This document shows positions 8,170 through 16,159 of a stretch of DNA of 43,176 bases, piece after piece (positions within the stretch are counted from its first letter, which is position 1; every line of letters begins with the position of its first letter). A program made the position numbers and the translations under genes. This stretch comes from Mycobacterium sp. GA-0227b. GTDB lineage: Bacteria; Actinomycetota; Actinomycetes; Mycobacteriales; Mycobacteriaceae. The DNA lies in the NCBI RefSeq assembly GCF_001499855.1, contig NZ_LQIK01000011.1, positions 1 to 43,176 on the forward strand, in the 5' to 3' direction. The notes beneath the pieces were generated by a model, which saw only the letters and a list, made by a program, of their open reading frames with translations, ran no database searches and was not told the DNA's origin.

Positions 8170-9198
8170 ATGTTTGACAGTGCGATCGACCCAGTCCACG
8201 ACCTACGACATACCGCGGACGCTGATCCCGCCTACAACGAGAGCACATACTACAATTTCTCGTGCCAGACGGCCGGCGCCGTCAGCGGATGGCTCAGGGT
8301 TGGCATCCAAGCCAATCAGAACACGGCGCAGGCAACGATCTGTCTGTTCCTACCTGACGGACGGATCGCGTTCGCTTACTCCCGCGGGGCTGCGCCCGCA
8401 CCAGACGAGTTCTGCGCCGGCCCCCTGTCAATCTCCATCGTGACACCGCATGAGGAACAGACAACGTACTATCGCGGGCCCGTCTCTGTACTCTCCGACG
8501 GACGGGCGATGGTCAATCCCAAACGTGCGTTCAGCAGCGCACCGAGTTCGCCGTGCACCGTCAACCTGCAAGTCGTTGGGCGCGGGGCAGCGCTCGGACA
8601 CGACGGCTCAGACCAGTCCAAGGCCACGGATCTTACGATGGCACTAGGCCATTACCAGCAATTCATCCGCGTGGAAGGGTCACTCAGTCTCGGCGACGAA
8701 AGTTGGCAGATCTCGGGCGCCGGCCTGCGGGATCATTCGTGGGGGCCCCGCGACTGGGCTGGTCCGCTGTACTACCGCTGGATCACAGCGGCTTTCGATG
8801 ACGGCTCGGCGGTCATGGGTATGCAGCTCGGTAACCGCGGCGGTACTACTCACGCGAAGGGCCTAGTGCTCTCCGGTGGACAGACCACCGAGGCGCAATT
8901 GTCCTCGCTCATCGTTGACTGGACTCTGGACTACTATCAGCGCGCGGTGGCGATGTCCCTCGAATCGCCGCTGGGGACGCTGACCGTCACCGGCGAGTCC
9001 AATGACGGTCAATGGATACCGCTGCGGCACCGTAGACAGGATGCCGACGGATCCGAGTCCGTCACCCGAATCGCTTACGCTCCTTTTGTTTTCCGGTGCG
9101 ACGGCCGCTTCGGCACAGGCTTTGTCGAAGCTCTGGACCAGATAGTCGACGGTCGCCCCATACCCGCCGCACAACCACAACTGTCGCCAATTAGCTAG
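8170..9198 (+). CDS. AttH/CrtC-like (DUF7064/7065-type) protein, second copy
   Basis: A 342-residue relative of the preceding protein, with LRDHSWGPRDW near residues 187-197 as its version of the R-D-H-x-W-G-x-R signature. It has a longer N-terminal beta-rich part (YNFSCQTAGAVSGWLRVGIQ) and a C-terminal domain containing YYRWITAAFDDGSAVMGMQL. No signal peptide or membrane helix is evident, so it is probably cytoplasmic. The start at ATG 8170 has no strong ribosome site, which suggests translation partly dependent on the upstream gene. The two copies differ widely in sequence, so they probably work as a functional pair, possibly a heteromer, rather than being a recent duplication. The next gene is convergent and ends 18 bp away. 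Confidence 0.65.
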   Translation: MFDSAIDPVHDLRHTADADPAYNESTYYNFSCQTAGAVSGWLRVGIQANQNTAQATICLFLPDGRIAFAYSRGAAPAPDEFCAGPLSISIVTPHEEQTTYYRGPVSVLSDGRAMVNPKRAFSSAPSSPCTVNLQVVGRGAALGHDGSDQSKATDLTMALGHYQQFIRVEGSLSLGDESWQISGAGLRDHSWGPRDWAGPLYYRWITAAFDDGSAVMGMQLGNRGGTTHAKGLVLSGGQTTEAQLSSLIVDWTLDYYQRAVAMSLESPLGTLTVTGESNDGQWIPLRHRRQDADGSESVTRIAYAPFVFRCDGRFGTGFVEALDQIVDGRPIPAAQPQLSPIS

Positions 9199-9216
9199 TG
9201 CAACTTAATCAATGGT

Positions 9217-10056
9217 TCACGACGACTTAGCCGTGGAGGGCAGGAGGCGGCCCGCCACCGCCGTGAACAGCCGTTGATAGCCGGAACCGGTTAGCCGCAC
9301 GATCAGGTCCTGCACCTTGGCGTCGGGGCCGACCAGCACCCGAGCCTTGTTCTTGCGCACGGCTCCCAGAATGATTCGCGCGGCCCGTTCCGCGCTGGTG
9401 ATGGCGAGCCGTTTTTCGAAGAATCGGGCGAGCTCGTCCATGTCGACTCCCTCGGCCGCGGTGGCGTGCTGGGCAATCGCGGTCTTGATGCCGCCGGGAT
9501 GCACGGCGGTCACCCGCACCGGGTGGCCGGCCAGCACCATCTCCTGGCGCAGCGCTTCGGTAAAGCCGCGGACGGCGAACTTGGCGGCGTTGTAGCTGGC
9601 CTGCCCCGGCAGCGCGAACATCCCGTAGACGCTGGAGAGGTTGATGATGTGCCCGTCGCCGGAGGCGATCAGGTACGGCAGAAATGCCTTGGTGCCGTTC
9701 ACCACGCCCCAATAGTCGACGTCCATCACCCGTTCCATGTCCTTGAACTGGCTGACCTCGACGTCGCCCATGAACGCGATTCCGGCGTTGTTGTAGATCT
9801 GATTCACCGTGCCGAAATGCTCATTGACCGCATCTGCGTAGGCCATGAAGTCCTCGCGTTCGGTGACGTCGAGGCGATCGGCCTTGACCGGCGCGCCGAT
9901 GACCTTGAGCCACTTCTCGGTCTGCGCCAGTCCTTTGGAATCGACGTCGCTGATGGCCAGTTTGGCGCCTGAGCGGGCTAACTCGACGGCCAGCGCTTGG
10001 CCAATCCCGGATCCTGCGCCTGTGACGACGGCGACCTTTCCGGCAAACCCTTCCAT
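9217..10056 (-). CDS. Short-chain dehydrogenase/reductase
   Basis: A classical SDR of 279 residues. The cofactor loop TGAGSGIG is at residues 12-19 and NNAG is present. The catalytic Ser (LSSVYG) is followed by Tyr-x-x-x-Lys in the text ASYNAAK, then HPGGIKT. It oxidises or reduces an alcohol/ketone with NAD(P). The ATG at 10056 is chosen because AAGGAG lies 5 nt upstream; an in-frame GTG at 10062 lies against that site and is less likely. It starts 12 nt after the cyclase-family gene ends, so the two form an operon under promoter P2. Inference: it interconverts a ring alcohol and ketone ahead of the monooxygenases, or oxidises an alcohol released after ring opening. Confidence 0.92.
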   Translation of the reverse strand: MEGFAGKVAVVTGAGSGIGQALAVELARSGAKLAISDVDSKGLAQTEKWLKVIGAPVKADRLDVTEREDFMAYADAVNEHFGTVNQIYNNAGIAFMGDVEVSQFKDMERVMDVDYWGVVNGTKAFLPYLIASGDGHIINLSSVYGMFALPGQASYNAAKFAVRGFTEALRQEMVLAGHPVRVTAVHPGGIKTAIAQHATAAEGVDMDELARFFEKRLAITSAERAARIILGAVRKNKARVLVGPDAKVQDLIVRLTGSGYQRLFTAVAGRLLPSTAKSS

Positions 10057-10068
10057 GGTCACTCCTTG

Positions 10069-11004
10069 CTACTTAATCGCCAATGGATTGATCGGAGATC
10101 CCATCCCTCCTGAGAACTTCAGCGGGGGTGCGCAGAAGAAGAACTCCCAGATACCGTCGGCATTGCAATCGGCCGTCAGCTCCTCGAAATCGAGAATCTC
10201 ACCGAGAGTCATTCCCATATCGCGGATCAACACCATATGAACGTTCAACACGTAGTCTGGATTCTCGCCCGGCAACGCCTCAATCGCCCAGTTGTCGGAG
10301 GCCACTACGGCAACATCCCGTTCGCGCAGCCAGGCACAACACGCTTGGCCCAGACCGGGTTCACCGGCCATGAATGACGCCGCATCCCCGTCGGTCAGGA
10401 ATTTCTTCCGCCACCCAGTCCGGAATAGCAAGATGTCGCCGCTGCCCACGGCAACGCCCCCTTGGCGCTCCATCGCGGCTTCCAGGTCCTCGGGCCCGAT
10501 GACATCGCCAGGCTGCAACCAGTCGACGCCCCGCAGCCCCGCAATGTCCAACAACACGCCGCGACCAGCAATCCCCTTGGATTGCTTGTCGATTGCGTTG
10601 TGAGTAGCGCCCTTGACGGTCACGTCCCCGGCCGGGAATCCGTTGTAGAGCTGATCGTCATAGTAGACGTGCGCGAGTGCATCCCACTGCGACGCAGCTT
10701 GTAGCGGCATGAACACGTAGTCATCGGCGTACTTCATTCCGCCCGGAAACACCTGCAGGGCGCCAGTTTCCGACATCAACCGTACCGGATTGAGCCGCAC
10801 CCCACCGGGCTGCGGGCCCTTCTCGTCGAAGGGGATGCCGAGATCGAAGATGTGCCCCGTCTTGATCAGCTTGGCCGCCGCGACCAATTTGTCCGGCGTG
10901 ATTAGGTTGGTGGTGCCGCGTTCGTCATCGTCACCCCAGCGACCCCAGTTGCTAAGCGACGCGCCCAGCGCCCGCAGGTCGTCTGTCCTACCGGCTGCAC
11001 TCAT
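10069..11004 (-). CDS. Cyclase-family (kynurenine-formamidase-like) hydrolase
   Basis: A 311-residue member of the PF04199 cyclase family, metal-dependent amide/ester/lactone hydrolases related to KynB. The canonical HxGTHxDxPxH motif is replaced by the variant ASQWDALAHVYYDDQLYNG (residues about 96-114), found in a large subgroup annotated only as 'cyclase family protein'. Other family text includes RGVLLDIAGLRGVDWLQPGD and ILLFRTGW. The start is ATG 11004. Upstream lie a 14-codon leader ORF that stops at 11012 and promoter P2. Together with the SDR behind it, it could open a lactone formed by Baeyer-Villiger oxidation; that role is inference. Confidence 0.85.
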   Translation of the reverse strand: MSAAGRTDDLRALGASLSNWGRWGDDDERGTTNLITPDKLVAAAKLIKTGHIFDLGIPFDEKGPQPGGVRLNPVRLMSETGALQVFPGGMKYADDYVFMPLQAASQWDALAHVYYDDQLYNGFPAGDVTVKGATHNAIDKQSKGIAGRGVLLDIAGLRGVDWLQPGDVIGPEDLEAAMERQGGVAVGSGDILLFRTGWRKKFLTDGDAASFMAGEPGLGQACCAWLRERDVAVVASDNWAIEALPGENPDYVLNVHMVLIRDMGMTLGEILDFEELTADCNADGIWEFFFCAPPLKFSGGMGSPINPLAIK

Positions 11005-11011
11005 GTGCCCA

Positions 11012-11056
11012 TCACCTCTGACTCTCGGGTGGAAGGTAGGTCAAATCCGTCCTCAT
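11012..11056 (-). CDS. Conserved short leader ORF L1 (14 codons)
   Basis: MRTDLTYLPPESQR, with Shine-Dalgarno GAGGGG (11065-11070) 8 nt before its ATG and TGA at 11012-11014, 7 nt before the cyclase-family start. The leader nucleotide sequence, ribosome site and N-terminus M-x-T-x-L-T-x-L-P recur in front of two monooxygenase genes (L2, L3). Whether the peptide or only the RNA matters is unknown. Confidence 0.5.
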   Translation of the reverse strand: MRTDLTYLPPESQR

Positions 11057-11105
11057 TTGGTTCGCCCCTCACTCGACCTCATGCCGGCGCCAATCGAAGA
11101 TGTAA

Positions 11106-11153
11106 CTTATCGAACGTACGCTTCACGGTACGGTATCGTAGCGCTGGTGTCTA
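11106..11153 (-). promoter_or_regulatory. Class A promoter-operator P2 (cyclase-SDR operon)
   Basis: Read on the minus strand: -35 TAGACA (11153-11148), 17-nt spacer, -10 TACCGT (11130-11125), then operator AAGCGTACGTTCGATAAG (11123-11106). It directs transcription leftward into L1, the cyclase-family gene and the SDR. The APH-type gene starts on the other side at 11182, so the same repressor may also affect it. Confidence 0.8.
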
Positions 11154-11181
11154 CAGACAAGGACTGCTGACATGGACATTT

Positions 11182-12189
11182 ATGGGTGACAGAGATGGCG
11201 ATGGGCTGCGCGACGCTCTTGCCGCTGTCCTCGCAGAGGTTCTCGGCGAGCGGGTCGTTGTCCGTGGTCTGCATATCCTCACCGGCGGTGCTAGTCGCAC
11301 AACGTGGGCATTCGAGGCGGAGACCAGTTCGAGGGTGCGGTCGCTGATCCTCCAGATCGCCAGACGCGGCGGCCCGCCTGCCAGCATGGAACGCGAAGCG
11401 CATGTTCAGGCCCTGGCACGGTCAGCAGGCGCGCCTGTGCCGCAGGTCCTGATTGCCGCGGACAGCTCCGATCTGCTGGGGGATCCGTTCCTGGTTACCG
11501 AAGCCGTCGGCGGTGAGACCATCGGGCGCAAGATCTTGCGTGGCCTCGACCAGGAGGGTCGGTCCCGAGTGCTGGTGGACTGTGCTCGGTCGCTAGCCGC
11601 AATCCACCGATCCGAACCCTCCCAGGCCTCGAGCAGTCAGTCGCGGCTCGAAGCGATCGACCCATTGGTCGAAACACGCGATTGGCTCAACGAAATCGGC
11701 GACACCACAGCTGTTTTCGAGTGGGCACTGCGCTGGCTTGCGCTACATCGACCACCTCAGGCGCACCGCCGGCTGGTGCACGGCGACTTCCGCATGGGCA
11801 ATCTGATCGTCGACGATGCTCAGCTTGCCGCCGTTCTCGATTGGGAGGGCGCGCGCATCGGCGAGCCAGCGGAGGATGTGGCCTGGTTCTGCGCACCTGC
11901 GTGGCGATTCGGAGCCCCGGCTAGCCGCGCCGCTGGCGGCCTGGGCAGCATCAGGGACTTCCTCGAAGCGTATGAGAATGCCGGCGGGCCGGTTATCGGT
12001 CCAGCGAGATTTCTGTGGTGGTCGGTCATGGCGGCGCTACGTTGGGGCGTCATCTGCCGCCTTCAAGCCCACAGACACCTGTCCGGACAGAACCGGTCGG
12101 TCGAGCTCGCCGCTATCGGACGACGAGCATGTGAGGCCGAATGGGACATCCTCGAGCTATTCAATTCCAATAGGGCACCACTGCAATGA
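11182..12189 (+). CDS. Aminoglycoside-phosphotransferase-fold family protein
   Basis: A 335-residue kinase-fold protein of the APH (PF01636) family, the subgroup found near acyl-CoA dehydrogenases and annotated as 'phosphotransferase family protein'. The catalytic loop VHGDFRMGNLIVDD (His near residue 200) carries the H-x-D-x4-N Brenner pattern, and the metal-binding segment VLDWEGARIGEPAEDVAWF follows. The N-terminal lobe includes LTGGASRTTWAFE. The substrate is unknown; it is more likely a small hydroxylated metabolite than an antibiotic. The start is set at ATG 11182, where similarity begins; upstream in-frame sequence overlaps promoter P2. The stop overlaps the next start as ATGA, so it is coupled to the DUF6285 gene. 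Confidence 0.82.
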   Translation: MGDRDGDGLRDALAAVLAEVLGERVVVRGLHILTGGASRTTWAFEAETSSRVRSLILQIARRGGPPASMEREAHVQALARSAGAPVPQVLIAADSSDLLGDPFLVTEAVGGETIGRKILRGLDQEGRSRVLVDCARSLAAIHRSEPSQASSSQSRLEAIDPLVETRDWLNEIGDTTAVFEWALRWLALHRPPQAHRRLVHGDFRMGNLIVDDAQLAAVLDWEGARIGEPAEDVAWFCAPAWRFGAPASRAAGGLGSIRDFLEAYENAGGPVIGPARFLWWSVMAALRWGVICRLQAHRHLSGQNRSVELAAIGRRACEAEWDILELFNSNRAPLQ

Positions 12190-12533
12190 ATTCACGCCAG
12201 CATGGCACGCCCACCGCCGCCGAGCTGCTAGATGCCGTGGCGGAGTTCCTTGAGAACGACGCTGAACCCACGACAACCGGCCAGTTCAAGTTTCATCGGC
12301 GGGTCGCTGCCAACGTTCTGCACATCGTCGGACGCGAGCTGCAATGTGAACGCTGCGAGTCGACCGCCCAAGCCCTGCGTGATTTCGGATATCCAGACGA
12401 GAGTCTGCTCGCAGCCGCTATCCGCAGGGGTGAACTCGACGAGCGCGCGGAAGAGCTCCGCACCCTCTTACAAACGATCGTGATGCACAGGCTTACAATC
12501 GCCAACCCGCGATATCTCGGCCGGGACAGCTAG
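12186..12533 (+). CDS. DUF6285-like small protein
   Basis: A 115-residue soluble, helical protein of the type (DUF6285) that habitually follows APH-fold phosphotransferase genes in actinobacteria. Recognisable text is ELLDAVAEFLE near the N-terminus, FHRRVAANVLHIVGREL in the middle and ANPRYLG at the end. No catalytic motif is visible. It is translated from the ATGA overlap with the upstream kinase, which suggests a stoichiometric partner or regulator of it. Its stop codon TAG overlaps the stop of the convergent monooxygenase gene. Confidence 0.75.
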   Translation: MNSRQHGTPTAAELLDAVAEFLENDAEPTTTGQFKFHRRVAANVLHIVGRELQCERCESTAQALRDFGYPDESLLAAAIRRGELDERAEELRTLLQTIVMHRLTIANPRYLGRDS

Positions 12534-14008
12534 GCAGTGAACCGGTAGTCGTCGAGATCGAAACGCCGGCTGCGCCAGTAGGCCTCGACGGTGGTGGTCG
12601 GCCGCAGAAACGGCACGTCGCCGTTCTTGTCGAAGTAGTAGCTGTGGGCCACCCGGCAACTGTCCTGCCAGAACACTTGGCGGTGTCGGCGCCGCATTAC
12701 CTTGTCGAAATAGCGGTCGTTGGCCTCCCTGGTGACCTCCACCCGGGACGCGACGCGTCGATCGGCCTCCTTGAGACACCGCACGATGTGGTGCCCCTGG
12801 GCCTCGATCAACGCAAAATACGACGACCCGACATAGCCGTACGGGCCGAACACGTGAAACAGGTTCGGAAAGCCCGGAACGGTCACGCCCTCATAAGCCT
12901 GAAACCTGTGCTCGCCCCAAAACCGGCTCAGCGAACGCCCCCCGCTGCCCGTGATCGCAAATGTGGGCACGTCGATGTCCAACACGTTAAAGCCGGTCGC
13001 CAGCACCAGCACGTCGATCTCGTGGTTCTCACCGTCGGTGGTGGCCACCGCCGAGGACGTGATCTTGTCGATCGGCTCGATCACCAACCGCACATTGTCG
13101 CGGTTGAATGTCGATAGATAGTCGTTGTGCAGGCCCAGCCGTTTACAGCCGATCGCATACCGCGGCGTGAGCTTTTCGCGCAGCACAGGGTCTTTGACCT
13201 GCCGACGCAGATAGGCTCGCCCAGCCCGCTCCATCCACCTCGGCAGTGGGAACACCGTGAAATAGTGCACCGGAATCGCGGTGGTCGCCTCGACGAAGGC
13301 CTGGCTGACCCACCGTTGAATTGCCTTGCCGCCCGGCAGGCGCATCAACCAATGCGACCATCTCGGCAGCATCACATCGAACTTGGGGAAACACCAGATC
13401 GCCGTGCGCTGAAAGACGGTGAGCTCCTTGACGATCGGCGCGATCTCGGGAATCACCTGGATGGCGGACGCGCCGGTGCCGATGACGCCGACCCGCTTGC
13501 CAGTGAGGTCTTGGGTGTGGTCCCAGCGCGCGGTATGCATGGTGATGCCGCCGAACGAGTCGACACCGTCGATGTCAGGCAACTTGGGCACCGTCAGCAC
13601 CCCGCTGGCGTTCACCAGAAACCGCGCGGTGATCTCCCCGCCCGGATCGGTCTGCACCCGCCACAGCGCGTGCTCGTCGTCAAACGCGGCGGCCAACACC
13701 TTGGTGTTGAACCGGATCTTGGAGCGGATGCCGTACTTGTCCACGCAATGATCGGCATAGGCCTTCAGCTCGTTGCCCGGTGCATAGGTCCGCGACCAGT
13801 CCGGGCGCTGCTCAAAGGAGAACTGGTAGGAAAACGACGGAATGTCCACGGCGATCCCGGGATAGTTATTCCAGTGCCAAGTCCCCCCGACACCGTCGCC
13901 GGCCTCGATCACCAGATAGTCACCGAAGCCGGCCTCCTCGAGTTTGATCGCCGTGCCGATGCCGGAGAATCCGGCACCGACAACGACGGTGTGGTAGTCG
14001 GGCCTCAT
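12530..14008 (-). CDS. FAD-dependent Baeyer-Villiger-type monooxygenase (BVMO-1)
   Basis: Class B flavoprotein monooxygenase of 492 residues, likely cytosolic. The FAD Rossmann motif GAGFSGIG is at residues 11-18, the BVMO fingerprint F-x-G-x3-H-x3-W appears as FGGITMHTARWD (152-163), and the second, NADPH-binding, Rossmann motif GTGASA is at 177-182. The C-terminal half has VLATGFNVLDIDVP. It would insert oxygen next to a ketone to give an ester or lactone. The start is ATG 14008, overlapping the stop of leader ORF L2 (ATGA). The first 201 codons are identical at the nucleotide level to BVMO-2 (19536-21017), whereas the rest differs noticeably. It is probably transcribed alone from promoter P3. 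Confidence 0.92.
   Translation of the reverse strand: MRPDYHTVVVGAGFSGIGTAIKLEEAGFGDYLVIEAGDGVGGTWHWNNYPGIAVDIPSFSYQFSFEQRPDWSRTYAPGNELKAYADHCVDKYGIRSKIRFNTKVLAAAFDDEHALWRVQTDPGGEITARFLVNASGVLTVPKLPDIDGVDSFGGITMHTARWDHTQDLTGKRVGVIGTGASAIQVIPEIAPIVKELTVFQRTAIWCFPKFDVMLPRWSHWLMRLPGGKAIQRWVSQAFVEATTAIPVHYFTVFPLPRWMERAGRAYLRRQVKDPVLREKLTPRYAIGCKRLGLHNDYLSTFNRDNVRLVIEPIDKITSSAVATTDGENHEIDVLVLATGFNVLDIDVPTFAITGSGGRSLSRFWGEHRFQAYEGVTVPGFPNLFHVFGPYGYVGSSYFALIEAQGHHIVRCLKEADRRVASRVEVTREANDRYFDKVMRRRHRQVFWQDSCRVAHSYYFDKNGDVPFLRPTTTVEAYWRSRRFDLDDYRFTA
13405..14008 (-). repeat. Identity tract shared with 20414-21017
   Basis: About 604 bp covering the first 201 codons of BVMO-1 match the same part of BVMO-2 without any difference I could find, at an offset of 7009. 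Differences start abruptly at 13402-13403. Outside the tract, both gene bodies and leaders are clearly related but diverged. Confidence 0.85.
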
Positions 14009-14100
14009 GATTGGCTCTGTTCGCCGCGACCCCAGTGTGCGCTCATGGCCCTGCTCCCTTCACCCACTCGGGATGGCAGGTCGGTCAAGCCCGTCCCCAT
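14005..14100 (-). CDS. Conserved short leader ORF L2 (31 codons)
   Basis: Begins MGTGLTDLPSRVGEGSR and ends at TGA 14005-14007, overlapping the BVMO-1 start codon as ATGA. Shine-Dalgarno GAGGAG (14108-14113) lies 7 nt before its ATG. It lies directly downstream of promoter P3. Position, ribosome site and N-terminus match L1 and L3, so it may couple translation of the monooxygenase. Confidence 0.55.
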   Translation of the reverse strand: MGTGLTDLPSRVGEGSRAMSAHWGRGEQSQS

Positions 14101-14155
14101 CCGTTCGCTCCTCACAGACCGACGTACCGGTCGATCACTCGAAGACGTCCGCCTA

Positions 14156-14206
14156 CTTATCGAACGTACGCTTACTATGATGGCATCGCAGCACGGCCGG
14201 TGTCCA
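14156..14206 (-). promoter_or_regulatory. Class A promoter-operator P3 (BVMO-1)
   Basis: On the minus strand: -35 TGGACA (14206-14201), probable -10 CATCAT (14182-14177; 18-nt spacer) and operator TAAGCGTACGTTCGATAAG (14174-14156). The -10 is less certain here because the -35/operator distance is 3 nt longer than in P1, P2 and P5. Confidence 0.72.
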
Positions 14207-14334
14207 CATCCGCGTGATGATCGAGACATGTCGGGATGAGTAGGCCAGCGAATTTGACGCTGACATGGGTGGTGCGGTCGGCGGGCCGGGGCCGCGGAAT
14301 GGGCGGTCGCTGAGAGTTTTGCTCTGACGCGTCG

Positions 14335-14382
14335 TAGACACCGGCGCTGCTCTGCGACTATATTAAGCGTACGTTCGATAAG
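14335..14382 (+). promoter_or_regulatory. Class A promoter-operator P4 (acyl-CoA ligase)
   Basis: -35 TAGACA (14335-14340), 18-nt spacer, -10 TATATT (14359-14364), operator TTAAGCGTACGTTCGATAAG (14363-14382). It points right to the ligase start at 14456. The leader lacks the M-x-T-x-L-T ORF seen after P2, P3 and P5. Confidence 0.8.
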
Positions 14383-14455
14383 TAGATCGCGCGATCTGCG
14401 GCCGCACTGTGGATGATGGGCCAGCGGCGCGCGCTGAGCTTGGAAAGGGACCGAC

Positions 14456-16129
14456 ATGGTCAACGATGCAGAGGCCACGGCCATCCTGACCGCGCCAGGC
14501 GCTCCGTTCGAGATGGAGAACATCGACGTCGCAGGCCAAACGATGCGCGCATACCGCAACGCACCGCCCACGATGCGGGCCGTGTTCGAGTCGATGGACC
14601 AGTACGCCGAAAGGGATGCGGTGCTGTGCGAGGGTGAGTGCTACACCTATGCCGATCAACGACGAATAGTCGCCCGGTTCTCGCACGTGCTGACAGGTCA
14701 GTTAGGAGTGCGTCCGGGGGATCGGGTTGCGCTCGCATCTCGCAACGGTCCGGAGTTCATCTTCTCGTTCTGGTCCACTCAAGTCCTCGGCGCCGTCAGC
14801 GTTCCTCTCAACGCATGGTGGACCACAGAGGAACTCGAAAACGCAATTCGAAGCTGCGAACCCAAGGTCGTCATCGTCGACGGTGAGCGCTGGCAACGTC
14901 TGTCGGATGTGTGGCAAAAGCTTCCGGTTGCCCACTGGGTCGTGGTCCGACCTGATGGCCCCCTGCCTGACACCGCGCACCGCTGGGAGGTTCTGTTGGC
15001 CTCGGCGCCAGAGGATCCGCAGCTACCCACCGTTGACGTCACACCAACTGATCCCGCAACGATTCTCTTCACGGCCGGCAGCACCGGTCGACCCAAAGGC
15101 GTTGTGTCGACCAATCGAAACCACTGCATGGCCCTGATGAATATGATGTATTTCGGGGCGCTATCGAGGACAAAAGCGGACTTGGGCCTGCAACCGACCG
15201 AGCAGGCGGTGTCCCTGAATCCTTTTCCGCTCTTTCATATCGGTGGGCTGCTGTTGTCCTATACGGCCGCGGCAACTGGATCGAAGCTGATCCTGATGCC
15301 TCGCTGGGATACAGAGGAAGCTCTCCGTCTGTGTGAACAAGAGCATGTGACAACTCTGGCTTCGGTTCCAACCCTGCTTCACCGCATCCTCGAGGCACCT
15401 GAACTCGAAAAGTACAAACTATCAAGTTTGGGTGCCGTGACCTCGGGCGCTGCACCCTTGCCGCCAAGTCTGGCAGCCCGGTTGCAGCAGAAGTTCGGTG
15501 GCCGTGTCATCGGGGCAAATGGCTTTGGCGTAACCGAAACGACTGGAGGGATCAGCGCGAACGCCGGTGAGGACTACTTCGCACAACCACAGTGCGTCGG
15601 CGCGCCCTTTCCTATTGTCGACGTTTGCGTCGTAGACCAAGAAGGTAACCCGCTCGACCAGGGGCACATCGGTGAATTGTGGGTCCGCGGGTCCAATGTG
15701 GCCAGTGGTTACTGGCGCGATCCGGAGGCGACCGCCCAAGCCTTCTCGAACCGGTGGTTCCACAGCGGCGATCTGGCGCGCATCGATGAGCAGGGCCGGA
15801 TGACGATCGTCGACCGGCTAAAGGATGTTGTCATTCGCGGCGGTGAGAACGTCTATGGCATCGAGGTCGAGTCGGTGCTCCAAAGCTGCCCTGGCGTGGA
15901 AGACGTCGCCGTGATCGGTTTGCCGCATCAAGATCTCGGCGAGGAGGTGGCTGCCGTCGTGGTGCTGAAGGACTCCCAGACAACCGTTGAAGAACTTCAG
16001 CAATTCGCCGCACGGCAGTTGGCGGCCTTCAAGGTGCCTTCGGCGTGGATTCTGCGTGAGGAACCTTTGCCCCGCAACGCCGCAGGAAAGGTTCTCAAGC
16101 GCGAACTCCGGCAGGTGGCGCATCGGTGA
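14456..16129 (+). CDS. Acyl-CoA ligase (adenylate-forming, FadD type)
   Basis: Class I adenylate-forming enzyme of 557 residues that would activate a carboxylic acid with ATP and CoA. Motifs in order: phosphate loop FTAGSTGRPKG (about residue 204), NGFGVTETTGG (adenine binding), SGDLARIDEQG, the hinge DRLKDVVIRGGENVYGIEVE and, at the C-terminus, NAAGKVLKREL with the catalytic Lys. The length fits medium/long-chain FadD proteins, but the acid cannot be read from sequence. The start is ATG 14456 with GGAAAGGG upstream. It is a single-gene unit behind promoter P4, convergent with the crotonase ending at 16160. Inference: it activates the acid released after lactone opening. Confidence 0.92.
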   Translation: MVNDAEATAILTAPGAPFEMENIDVAGQTMRAYRNAPPTMRAVFESMDQYAERDAVLCEGECYTYADQRRIVARFSHVLTGQLGVRPGDRVALASRNGPEFIFSFWSTQVLGAVSVPLNAWWTTEELENAIRSCEPKVVIVDGERWQRLSDVWQKLPVAHWVVVRPDGPLPDTAHRWEVLLASAPEDPQLPTVDVTPTDPATILFTAGSTGRPKGVVSTNRNHCMALMNMMYFGALSRTKADLGLQPTEQAVSLNPFPLFHIGGLLLSYTAAATGSKLILMPRWDTEEALRLCEQEHVTTLASVPTLLHRILEAPELEKYKLSSLGAVTSGAAPLPPSLAARLQQKFGGRVIGANGFGVTETTGGISANAGEDYFAQPQCVGAPFPIVDVCVVDQEGNPLDQGHIGELWVRGSNVASGYWRDPEATAQAFSNRWFHSGDLARIDEQGRMTIVDRLKDVVIRGGENVYGIEVESVLQSCPGVEDVAVIGLPHQDLGEEVAAVVVLKDSQTTVEELQQFAARQLAAFKVPSAWILREEPLPRNAAGKVLKRELRQVAHR

Positions 16130-16159
16130 AGGCCAGGCGCACGACAGACTACGGCGGGC

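Noticed and set aside
10236..10250. GAACGTTC inside the cyclase-family gene as a further class B operator
   Set aside because: It lies in coding sequence far from any start, lacks the flanking TC/GA of the class B palindrome, and no -10-like hexamer precedes it.
12644..14239. Long open frames on the plus strand opposite BVMO-1 (and likewise opposite BVMO-2)
   Set aside because: They mirror the GC-rich codon pattern of the real gene, lack ribosome sites and family motifs, and span the leader and promoter P3.
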